In this document: positions 54,481 to 64,000 of the stretch, piece by piece | Layout: each line of letters begins with the position of its first letter | Position numbering within the stretch: position 1 is the stretch's first letter | Assembly (NCBI GenBank): GCA_037043455.1 | Contig: JAWPHD010000287.1 | Location: 124,001 to 188,000, forward strand | Origin: Cyrtodaria siliqua | Lineage: Eukaryota; Mollusca; Bivalvia; Adapedonta; Hiatellidae | DNA: 64,000 nucleotides | Reading direction: 5' to 3' | Position numbers and translations under genes: made by a program | The notes under the pieces: model-generated | Databases searched by the model: none | What the model was told of the DNA's origin: nothing | Seen by the model: the letters and a program-made list of their open reading frames with translations, nothing else

Positions 54481-56089
54481 GTCTAATGTCTAAACATATT
54501 TCTTTATTTCATCTTATCATTAATAATAATTCACTGGCATCGTGAATCACTAAAACCCTTTTGAAATAGTTGTTGCTATATACAATTATACATAATAAAT
54601 ATATTGAAACAACTCTAAATGTATTGAAACAACTCTTCTCCCGGAAATCTCGTTTAATTTGGGCTCTTTGCGCGAATGTAACACTGTCCAGCGAAGGTGC
54701 GTGTGACGTCAAATTGTGTTTCCCCTTGATGAGAAAACACCTTGCAAAAACTCGCTTGAAAAAGAAATCGTCCACAACTCATACATCATGCGATTTTCGT
54801 AGAGTTTCTCGTCCTGTTTATTTGTATTATAGTTGTTTTCAGCATCCAATACGTTCGTCTAGCATAGACCAGCATGCATGTACGACTCGAAATTCAACCT
54901 TGCATTCAAAAACATCAATAACATTAATAACAGTAATCTGTCATACGTTTAAAGTTTGTTAACTTGATAAAAGCAGGAAGTATATTAAAAGTAATAAAAA
55001 ACTACAGATAAATGTCTATAATCAATTAAGGCAACCACTAGAACAAAGACAAACGTGATTTTTCTTTCATAGAGAGCACTTATACAAAAATACCACTCTG
55101 CGCAAAAATCCACGTGTACTACGTGCAATTACTTTTTACAACACTCTTTCGATTGTCTTTTCCTAATTGAAGTATTTAGACCAGCCTGGTGAAAACAGAG
55201 ACAGTTTCTATACATACCAGAGGTATTTGAAGTATTTGTTAAAACGATTGGATCAAGTCATAACCAAATAACCACTCCCGGATATCTTAGCGAATACATA
55301 TACACGTATATGCTTGTGTGCTGTTTTCCCAAATTGGCCTGGCAGTGTGCACACAAAATGAATCTAGAATATACTACGGCCGCAAGGCTTTTCAAATATT
55401 AAACATTGACACCACTGAAAGAAACCCGCTAAAACTGCATGCTATAAATATGCTAAAATAAATATAGTCGCACATGATAGTACAGTGCACTTGGTTAATA
55501 CAAGAAAACAGATTTAATTATTAAGTATCTAAGTTACGGACTGTGCCAAATATTCGCCGCTGAGCGGTCGTTACCTTTAAGACATATCGGTAAATCTCCA
55601 TTAAATCTGCAAATGTGTCGAGCTATTCACGATTGTCATGTTAGAACGGTCCGTTTAAAAATAATTGATATTCTTTATTTTCTGCGGTAATATTCATGAT
55701 CACCTGGGTAAGTGGTAACGCTTTCAGAATGTAATCTTTAATGCAGAAATATGCATGAAATGAACCAGACGGATTCACACAGTACTATACAGTTTACGGA
55801 ATAATTAATATTAAAATAAATGAGATGTCCTTAATCGTTTTCAAGACGAAGACAATTTATTGTCACATAATTTATCACTTCTTGATTAATGCATCGTAAT
55901 TGTAATATAACTGATAACACAATTTTAAATTGATATGTTTTGTTTATAACCTTTTAGAAAATGACAATTTTCGGTCATAGACAAAACATAACCATTGAAC
56001 ACGATGGTCCACTCTAAATATGTTTAAACACATTCGAGTGTAACACTTTACTCTTTAAAAGGCACCATGGCAATCTCGCCAAAATATTG
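54481..56089. other. Gene-free AT-rich stretch
   Basis: Opposed open frames at 54509-54775 (minus) and 54570-54962 (plus) overlap and lack motifs. I do not call them. Nothing else is recognised. Confidence 0.4.
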
Positions 56090-56200
56090 TTCATGTGTAT
56101 GTGGTTAATAAATTATGGTTAGATTATCAAAACATATTATTTCATAACACCGATGTTACGCCTGTGAAGGGGGCTTTAATAGGGAGTGTTTTAGTAAACA
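56090..56200. repeat. Single unit of the 35-bp satellite with its flank
   Basis: AATTATGGTTAGATTATC then CATAACACCGATGTTACGCC matches the left flank plus first unit of the arrays at 39635 and 62725, but only one unit is present. Confidence 0.6.
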
Positions 56201-56344
56201 ATTATTTGTCTTTGCTCAAGGGTCATGTTTGACTTACTGCAATTGATTACATGTATGCACATATATTACGTTTCATGTATGATGGCCTCGAACCTTCATG
56301 AGAATTTGGAAGAGGCACAATCCAGTTCTTCTTAGTTAGGGAAT

Positions 56345-56670
56345 AACAGGAGAAAACATCGTTATATGATCCTGTCATTATAATTACAGGGGAAAACATC
56401 GTTATATGTTCCTGTCATTATATTTACAGGAGAAAACATCGTTATATGTTCCTGTCATTATAATTTACAGGAGGAAACATCATCGTTAGATGTTCCTGTC
56501 ATTACAATGTACAGGAGAAAACATTGTTAGATTAGATGTTCCTGTCATTATAATTACAGGAGAAAACATCGTTATATGTTCCTGTCATTATAATTTACAG
56601 GAGAAAACATCGTTATATGTTCCTGTCATTATAATTTACAGCAGAAATCATCATTAGATGTTCCTGTTCA
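56345..56670. repeat. 40-41-bp tandem repeat, 8 units
   Basis: ACAGGAGAAAACATCGTTAT plus ATGTTCCTGTCATTATAATT. Each unit contains CCTGT-(C)ATTATAATT-ACAGG, a near-perfect palindrome. Confidence 0.9.
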
Positions 56671-58004
56671 GGAGGTTGGCTGGGAAAGGACGTAGCAATG
56701 AGATTTTTTTTTAAATTCATATTTAAAGCTTCTTTGGTATAATTAAGATTCAAAATTATCAAAAAAATGCTAGGTCACCACACTTTTTTCCCACTTGACG
56801 TCATTGAAGAAGGCACATATTTCTAACTTAAAATTTCACTAAAAAGAGGAAAAATATAGTCATTGAACATTTTCACATTTGTTTTCATAACATTACGTTT
56901 ATTGAAAAACAACAATTAATTTTCGATTGCATATATACATATCTTTCAAATCATACAAAAACAGTTGTAATCCTCATTCGTCTTTTTACTTTAAAAAGCA
57001 AACATATGTGGACCGTACCCCACCCACTTTTGTTTTTACCGAAAAATTAATTCAAGATGAAAAATTATGTTCTAATGATCAACTTATTTTAAAACTTGTA
57101 CATGTCAAAGTCCTATGACATTTCTTTCATAACAAGTAAAACAATATATAGGTCACTAGACTTCTCATGATTTTTTATTAAAAATTCTTTAAATTACACC
57201 CATTTTGGAGTTATTTTGACATGTTCAAATACTGTACACACAATATTGACATGGAGATCGACAATAAAATTAGCTCAGTATCTACTTTTATATATGTATT
57301 GTAGTACTGAAAAAAAAATCTGATTTATTCTTTAGCAAAAGGATAAATTCAACTCAGAGCTATCCATACCCTCTATTTTGTTGACAACAAAAAATTATCA
57401 TAAATGACGGAAAAAATATGGAAAAAATAAATTGCTTAAAATTTGCTATGTTACCATCTTAAATCCTACATTATATCCATACCTACTAGAATGGAAAACA
57501 TGAAACAATTCTGTTGTCAAGTAAAACTATAATTTAAAAAATAAAATGTTTAGACTTGAAGATGGCAAAACTTGCCCAGCCAACATCCTTAAGTTTTAAG
57601 TATCCTGCTAATGTACATATTAGTTCTGTTCTTTAGTTTAGTGATGAATAAAACATTTATAGCAAATAAGTAGTTGTAAATCTGTCGTATTAAGTTATAT
57701 AATAACATGTATTGAAAACAGCTGCGACTTTGATGTCTTCCTACAGCACAAAAAAGCTACACCTAGAGTATGGACCTGGGGTAAAATGTAACCTCTCACT
57801 TGGGACAATGCCGCCGTACCCGGTTTGCTGCCAAGTAACCTGATACGGTGTAACCTTTACATTGACATTATTTGTCGGCATTATTTGTCGTAGACAAATA
57901 GACAAATATTGCTCATTGCTTTCGTCGGTCACATGTAGAAAACGACTAAAGAAAAATAAAATGATTGCAAGTATTCTGTATATGGTTGCTTCCATTGGAT
58001 CTAT
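56671..58004. other. Gene-free AT-rich stretch
   Basis: Short frames (56927-57118; minus 57741-57995) have no recognisable motif or context. No repeat is seen. Confidence 0.4.
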
Positions 58005-58024
58005 TTTTCAGTATTTATCTGTTA

Positions 58025-58165
58025 GTAAATACTGAAAAGGTAATTCATTGGAAGCAACAAACACAAACAAGAGAGAAAAGTAGCAGAATCGGTTTTATTG
58101 AGTCTGTTCATGAAAGGTAGTAAAAGTGCAACACCTCTCGCGCCCACTTGCACCGGATGAAGCTG
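58025..58165 (-). repeat. A repeat, single copy, with an inverted stub
   Basis: A minus-strand A unit (hairpin with AATAAAA kept). Its end (58026-58058) is mirrored by 57985-58016, giving a ~33-bp inverted repeat with a 9-bp loop (CAGTATTTA-N-TAAATACTG core). Confidence 0.7.
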
Positions 58166-58575
58166 TCTTCTAAATTAAAGCCCCAAATATTGGGCCAGAT
58201 GATCCCAAAAGACCACTCTCTTTTAGCCCCAAATCAACTGTTCTTAAATAATGCCTTTATATCAATTTACTACAATCAATATATACATATCACATGGGAC
58301 TACTAACCATCTCCTATGTATAATATTAATAGTTCACAATAATGAAGGACAATGGTGTGTGTTTAAGGTTTATCGAAGTTTGAGTTGGTTTATAAATCAT
58401 CCACACAAAACATGCCCTAATTTTGAATGAACAGTTTAGTTCGAGGTCAAATGATCATGTATGAAACGTTTCAACTCCAAATCTCATTGAATGGCTACAA
58501 AAGAACAGATTAGTTAAGTAATGTATCTATAATACTACCCAAATACCGATGTTCATATGACATAGCGTTTTGTTT

Positions 58576-58987
58576 ATGAGCCGAAACATGCGAAAACGAC
58601 CCTTCAGACAAAATTTTGACATTTTATATTTTTTTTATGTTCATGAAAAACGTTGATTTTCTTTTTAAAAATATCTTTATTTGATGTTGATATCATAATT
58701 AAAAATGACTTTATCTCAATTTGAAATTTAAACATTGTATTAATTTCAACGTTGACGTCGGCGTCTTGAATGACGTCGTAGATTAAATAACAACAAAAAA
58801 CATAAACAATTACCATTTTCTATAGCATCAACTATTTCATTCCCTATGATATAATAATAAGGTAAAACACGAAAGTGACGAGAGATGATTAGTAATTTAA
58901 TTGATTACTGGCCGATGTCATAAATTGTTACTTTATGACGTTGTCGTTTAAACGTCCGAAGGGACGTTTTCGTGTGTTGCGGCTCAT
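58576..58987. mobile_element. MITE with ~31-bp terminal inverted repeats
   Basis: ATGAGCCGAAACATGCGAAA with CGACCCTTC (left) pairs with the reverse complement of the right end (ATGAGCCGCAACACACGAAA with CGTCCCTTC). The interior is AT-rich and non-coding. The outer bases are palindromic, so the duplication (AT or TA) is unclear. Confidence 0.7.
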
Positions 58988-59149
58988 ATATATTGCATTA
59001 TTTACATTGATAAGAACAAAGTCAGATCAAATAAGGCATATATTCGAATCCTGCCTATCTCAAAACATATTCAGGTTTATGACACACAATTAGGATATTT
59101 TGTCCCTCCCCTCTCTCCTTTTTAATAAGTAATATGCCGTCCTATCTCA

Positions 59150-59255
59150 TCTCAAGAAAAATAAATATAAAAAGATCGGACAGGGAAAGTAGCATTTAAG
59201 GAGGACACTCAACCACAAAACACAGAAACAAACATGGAAACAGACAAGGCTAACA
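59150..59255 (-). mobile_element. R-element 3' UTR end
   Basis: AAAAGATCGGACAGGGAAAG and ACCACAAAACACAGAAACAA are the reverse complement of 52940-53015. Confidence 0.75.
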
Positions 59256-59849
59256 ACAGTAAGTATTATGAGAGGTTGCTTTACCCATCTCTGCCGCATT
59301 CAATTCCATCCAGTCTATAACATAAAACCTATGTAATAAGCGCCGCTTTACGTTAAAGGAAACTCTTTTTTAGTTACAGAAATCGACCGATCACGGACAA
59401 TTTAATATTATGCAAATAATTCAATCTATTAAAGTATGAAATGCAAACACGCATAAACCCATTTTTATCGAAGCAAATCGTCTTCGTTATAGGTATACGT
59501 TTGTTATATACTGTAACTAAAATGCCAACTTTTTTCAATCACTGCAATCATGATTTAACTCAACAAATTAATTTGAGTTTTGACTCCCCTTATTGTATAT
59601 TAGTTTGCAAAAGAAACTTGTTTGGATGGATCAACCTAGGATCGATTGGTTTCAAACGTGACAAAGCAAATAAATACAGCACGTTTTCAAAAACCTAATA
59701 TTTGCTATTGCAGGTGACTCAGCACTGATAGCATCGTTAAAGCAGAAATTGAAACAGTAATATCGATAGGTGAACACTTTTGTTTCCATTTTATTGTCAA
59801 TATCGTTGTGTTGCTATACATTCGTTTATATGTTTTTTGTTTACTATGT

Positions 59850-59945
59850 TGCTTTATAAAGAGGGCCTTAGGGAATATTAATTATTTTACTAACTGGGCT
59901 ACCCTCTAAAATAAAGTATTTAATTCAATTCAATTCAATTCAGTA
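59850..59945 (+). mobile_element. Probable LINE 3' end with (AATTC)n tail
   Basis: TATAAAGAGGGCCTTAGGGA, GGGCTACCCTCTAAAATAAA and four ATTCA units; compare 10725-10815. No coding part is recognised upstream (59256-59850). Confidence 0.5.
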
Positions 59946-60309
59946 TACGGATATATTGTTTTTATACAGTTAAACAGAAATGGGATGATGTCCTTGACAT
60001 ATCCATGTAAGATTAACTGATACCACACATATCTTTATTTAATTATAATTGACAATGTATTACGAAGCAAACTCATGACCACACCTGTATTATTTTGAAT
60101 GGTTACAATTATTGTAACAACCATCTTTCAATGTGCATTTATACTATTTAAACATACATTACCTGTTTGTTTTAACAATTTTGCATATTTTGGGTTATTT
60201 TGCATTGTTTCGTTTTAAAACGTGTGTGCACTTATTTCGTATAAGTATACTATTACATTTGAAAATACAAACTTCTTTTTCCTGTTTCCTACACACAATA
60301 TTACTCTAT

Positions 60310-60720
60310 TATAAGTTTGTCGTTTTGTACCCTTAATGGTTTGTCTATCGTTGCTCTGGCTTCTGCCAATTCACTGAGTAGTTATATTGTAACTTGCTAG
60401 GCTTTTGTATATTTTATATTCATATAAACATGATCATCTTTGTGTTATACTTATTGCATTTTATGCTGCCTTGTTTTTGGAGAAAATAGCCTGGCGGTGA
60501 TTTCGTTATTTACAATGTCCAATTTTATTTGGTTGTCAATAGGGTCAGAGTGATGTAGGGAACCTGGTTTAAACCCCCAGGGGTCTTTGCCTCTGACCGT
60601 TCCAAGACGGTAGCCTTATTGTCAATCATTTTGTGTGGTTTGATGTCATATGCCTTGCTCCTATTAACATTGTATTTGTGGTTTGTTTTAATGTGCGTTT
60701 TTGGTTGACTGTCCAAGCTA
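60310..60720 (+). mobile_element. R-element 3' UTR copy
   Basis: Same order of landmarks as 52550-52985: GTACCCTTAATGGTTTG, CTGGCTTCTGCCAA, CTGGCGGTGATTTCGTTATT, AAACCCCCAGGGG, GACCGTTCCAAGACGGTAGC. No coding part. 59946-60309 has nothing recognised. Confidence 0.75.
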
Positions 60721-60724
60721 GCAT

Positions 60725-61025
60725 GCTAACGTTGCACCAACGTTCGATCAACGTCACCTGTAACGTTCGTTCAACGTTGTATTGCGACGTCGGCCCAATA
60801 TATGTTTGTCCAGTAGCCCTAATGTTGCCGCGATTTTATTTTCTACGTTGGGCCAAAATTGGTCCAAAGTTAGCACAACGTCGGACCAATGTTGTCAGAA
60901 AACGTGGACATAACGTTGTACAAAAACATCGCCCCAAAGTAATTGTATACAGCACCCCAACGATGTCATACCTTGGGCCAAACTTGATCCAACGTTAACA
61001 CAACATTGGGCCAACGTTGACAAAA
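60725..61025. repeat. Cluster of CAACGTT/AACGTTG palindromes
   Basis: About fifteen AACGTT, ACGTTG or CAACGT motifs, often as CAACGTTGGNCCAACGTTG-like mirrors (for example 60990-61020). It is non-coding and looks like the body of a non-autonomous element. Confidence 0.6.
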
Positions 61026-61084
61026 CACAGCAGGTTAAATACGATGTACATATGTTGTAACATGTGGCTGTTTTGGGCGGGATA

Positions 61085-61625
61085 GCTACTTTAAGATATG
61101 TTGCAGAAGGCATTATTCAGTGTCCGGTGTTGTAGAAGTCAACACTCAGGGTAAGGTTCATATACAAAGCTTATATTAAATTGTTATAAAGGGCATCACT
61201 CAGGCTCAGGTTCAATTAGGCTTGTATTATATGTTGTAGAATCCATATTTCAGTGATCGATGTTGTACAAGGCAACACTCAGGGTCAGGTTCATACACAA
61301 ATCTTATATTAAATGGCATTACTCAAGGTCAGGTTGATTCATTAGACTTGTATTAGTATATGTTGTAGAAGGCATATTTCTGTGATCGATTTTGTACAAG
61401 GCAACACTCAGGGTCAGGTTCATACATTAGGGTTATATTAAACTATATTCTAGGAGGAAACCCTCAATGTTAGGTTCTTACCTAAGACTCATATGCTTCA
61501 ATCAATGTCCTCTGTTGTAGTAGGCAACCCCCAGGGTCCGAATCATCAAATTAGCTAATATTAAATTATGTTGTAAAGGGCAAAACACCATGCCAGGTTC
61601 ATACATTAGACATTTAGAGATTTTT
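61085..61625. repeat. 56-bp minisatellite, second locus
   Basis: TTGTAGAAGGCAACACTCAG with GGTCAGGTTCATACATTAGG, more decayed than 23905-24715 and with deletions. 61626-62100 has nothing recognised. Confidence 0.8.
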
Positions 61626-62101
61626 GAGATTTTCATATGACAGGTTTCATACGTCATTTTTATGACTTTTATGACACAAAAAAACAACTATTCATTATCA
61701 AGAACTCAATGTAAACCACACTAAATCGGATTGTAATACCAATGTTTAATCACATGAACGTTGTTCCTACTCGGCTAGCATGCGATTTCTCGAGATTGAA
61801 CATAAATATTATTTTTAAACAGAGAGAAAATTGAAGAACGTTTGAATTACGATTCTATAAATATAGATGACATGTTTAATTTTGCCACGGAATATCAGTC
61901 GTTAATTGTCACACATTCTGTATAACATTGTTGCCCTCGTGTTTATAATGCTATATAAGTGTACATATTTATTGATCAAGCTGTCAAGTTGTTTCTATTC
62001 ATAGCAAATACATTATATAAATAGCTGGATATTTTAGACCAGTGTTAATGTAATATTCTAGTAATTTTTTAATTATTTTTTACGTACTGAGAGGTGCAGA
62101 T

Positions 62102-62571
62102 TGTTACAGAACATTCTTAAATCTAGAATGTTCCATGTTAGTATATAAATACAGTATTTTGTAGTTGTTGTTTGGTTTCAGTATCAGTAATCAAGTGGAT
62201 CTCGTTCATTATTTTAATTCAGAATTTACAAGATATTGGATGCTGCGAATTAAGTTTAATGTGAGATGATAACAATTATTGTGTCCATCTATAACAAAAG
62301 CGACTGTGCATTATTTGGACATTTGGACTATTTTGAATTAATAAACCAGGAAAGATTTGAAGTGAAATTGGTTAAAAGGGACACTTGACAATTTAGATTA
62401 AAGGGACACTTACCAATACTATTTGGAATTTATTCGTATATTGGATTTATAGAAATGCTGGATCCATTTTATATATTTTCTGTCAGTGAATATCTTTCTT
62501 GTAATAATAAATTTATTGATTATATTTAAAAAAAGAGAAGTTCTTGCTGGTTTCACTTCCGTTCTTGTTAC
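62102..62571 (+). repeat. Possible solo LTR
   Basis: TGTTACAGAAC to TTCTTGTTACA. It contains an inverted pair GAACATTC (62109-62116) / GAATGTTC (62126-62133), a TATA box TATATAAATA at 62142, and AATAAA near 62505. No target duplication and no second copy, so it is tentative. Confidence 0.3.
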
Positions 62572-63176
62572 ATTTTAGCCGTAACAATATCGAGAGCGGA
62601 ATCGCTAAAAGGAAATGCGACCTTTTTCGGTGGGATTTTGGTCACTAAACTATTTCCTATTAAAAACTATTTTAATTCGGCCAACCTAAAATAATTATGG
62701 TCAGATTATCGAGAGCATGCTAAAAACAGATTCCGATCATAACATCGATGTTATGTCTCTGCAGATGCTGATCATTACATTAATGTTATATGTCTCTGAA
62801 GCTTCTGATCATTACACCGATGTTATGTCTCTGCATATTCTGATCATTACACCAATGTTATGTGTTTCAGCAGATTCTGATCATTACACCGATGTTATAT
62901 CTCTGCAGATTCTGATCATTACACAGATGTTATGCCGCTGCAGATTCTGATCATTACACCAATGTTATTTCTCTGCAGATTCTGATCACTACACCGATGT
63001 TATGCCTCTGCAGATTCTGATCATTACACCGATGATATGTCTCTGCAGCTTTTGATCATTACACCGATGGATATGTCTCTGCAGATTCTGATCATTACTC
63101 AGATGTTATGCCTCTACAGATTCAGATCATAACACGGATGCTATGCCTCTGCAAATTCTGATCATAACACCGATAT
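62572..63176. repeat. 35-bp satellite, second locus (~13 units) with left flank
   Basis: 62572-62725 is the flank shared with 39436-39634. Units (GATTCTGATCATTACACCGA, TGTTATGTCTCTGCA) are the 39.6-kb family, with CTGCAGA dominating. The array ends where gypsy-4 pol begins. Confidence 0.9.
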
Positions 63177-64000
63177 ATCTGCAATTGTAGACATGGACTC
63201 TCCTAAAAATCGAGCAGAGCATGGTACAATATCTGTCGAAATTTACCCCAAACCTAGCAGAGTTATTAGCATTTTTTCTCTCATTTTCATGGGATAAGAC
63301 CCAAGCCGCAGCAGCAGTTCAAAGGGTAAAGGAAATAGTCACTGACACACCTGAGTTAGCATACTATGACAACAAGAAGCCATTGAATTTGGAAGTTGAT
63401 GCCCCAAAGTTTGGTTTAGGAGCCACACTCTTACTCTTTCTATTTACTAACGCATTTGCTTCGAAGTTCCGTACAAAGACTGAAATAAATTATGCACAGA
63501 TTGAAAAGGAAATGTTTGCCATTCTGTTTGGATGCAAACGATTCCATTATTACATATATGGTCAAAACGTGGTATATTTTAAAAGTGACCACAAGCCATT
63601 TGAATCAATCATGCAAAAGCCCCTTTACCATGCACCCCTCGATTACAACGCATGATGCTACAGCTACAACGGTACAGTATATATGTAAAAATAGACATAT
63701 AAGTGGTAAAAAGATTCCCGTGGCTGACACACTGCCAAAGACGTCACTACCCGAAACATACCCTGGCCTCTCAGATAGCATGGACATACAAGTACACACA
63801 GTACTATCAAACCTTCCTATTACTGACTGTAAGTTAAGAGATTTACAAGTCAAAACAGATCAAGATCCGCTCATGCGCTTACTCAAAAAGGTGGTAAGGG
63901 TGGCCTGACAGTAAATCTAAATGCCCTTCACCATAAGCAGCATTTTACAATTACCGCGATGAACTGTCATATGCTGACGGTTTGATACTGAAGGGTGAGA
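63177..64000 (+). pseudogene. Gypsy-4 pol fragment (RT end, RNase H, tether), runs off the window
   Basis: It starts mid-RT (SAIVDMDSPKNRAE at about 63180), closest to gypsy-1. A 17-bp deletion follows. The 63221 frame carries FSWDKTQAAAAVQRVKEI, Asp in EVDAPKFGLGATLL, IEKEMFAILFGCKRFHYYIY and KSDHKPFESI; it ends at 63655. The next frame gives SGKKIPVADTLPKTSLPETY and MDIQVHTVLSNLPITDCKL, then a stop at 63908, with integrase-linker sequence up to the window edge. Two breaks in 800 bp show it is dead. Confidence 0.85.

Noticed and set aside
54570..54962. 130-residue plus-strand protein
   Set aside because: It overlaps an opposed 88-residue frame, has no motif, signal or coding bias that I can see, and lies in gene-free DNA.
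57741..57995. 84-residue minus-strand protein with a hydrophobic N-terminus
   Set aside because: It starts at the edge of a repeat-A stub and has no recognisable domain. The signal-like start may be chance in AT-rich DNA.

Overview
The window looks like repeat-dense genomic DNA of an invertebrate animal, most likely a marine mollusc and probably a bivalve. This is an inference from AT-rich composition, one multi-finger C2H2 zinc-finger exon, Ty3/gypsy elements with metazoan-type gag and pol, 5'-truncated LINEs with target-site duplications, tRNA-derived SINEs, MITEs, and many minisatellites with units of 30 to 160 bp. No bacterial, organellar or CRISPR-like gene arrangement is present.

Layout. 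3-1139: 3' end of a zinc-finger gene, the only host gene I can support. 1.2-9.7 kb: a SINE, 39-bp, 44-bp, 158-bp and 33-38-bp arrays, two MITEs and a short retroposon family (called N1 here, four copies up to 9.1 kb and a fifth at 11.5 kb). 10-20 kb: low-copy tandem repeats and a 44-bp array of about 2 kb holding a LINE tail insertion. 20-24.7 kb: dispersed repeat C, two 30-bp arrays, a decayed reverse-transcriptase element (called R here) and a 56-bp array. 25.0-39.4 kb: a cluster of three Ty3/gypsy elements. Gypsy-1 is on the minus strand with both LTRs. Gypsy-2 is on the plus strand, cut off in pol. Gypsy-3 is on the plus strand with both LTRs and a 5-bp target duplication, and sits inside a minus-strand LINE. 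39.4-43.0 kb: a 35-bp satellite of about 96 units. 43-51 kb: A-B-A repeat cassettes, a 3.2-kb terminal-inverted-repeat element without a recognised transposase, and several R-element tails, two of them forming a 270-bp inverted pair. 51.9-53.5 kb: the best-preserved R coding end, then a TSD-flanked LINE end. 53.5-62 kb: mostly gene-free AT-rich DNA with a MITE, R tails, a palindromic 41-bp array and a second 56-bp array. 62.6-64 kb: a second locus of the 35-bp satellite running straight into a gypsy pol fragment that leaves the window.

The parts do not form a pathway. The coherent story is one of mobile elements. Autonomous LINE, R and gypsy elements are all broken here. Short elements use them: N1 carries a LINE-like 3' tail. 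The tandem arrays serve as landing sites, and neighbouring array units act as built-in empty sites that expose target duplications. At least one satellite appears to have expanded from a unit carried inside a dispersed element. I found no undescribed gene system. The strongest leads are the satellite-bearing cassette at three copy-number stages, the A-B-A cassette with AATAAA in a hairpin loop, and the gypsy-in-LINE nest. No database search was possible. Family names rest on motif recognition.
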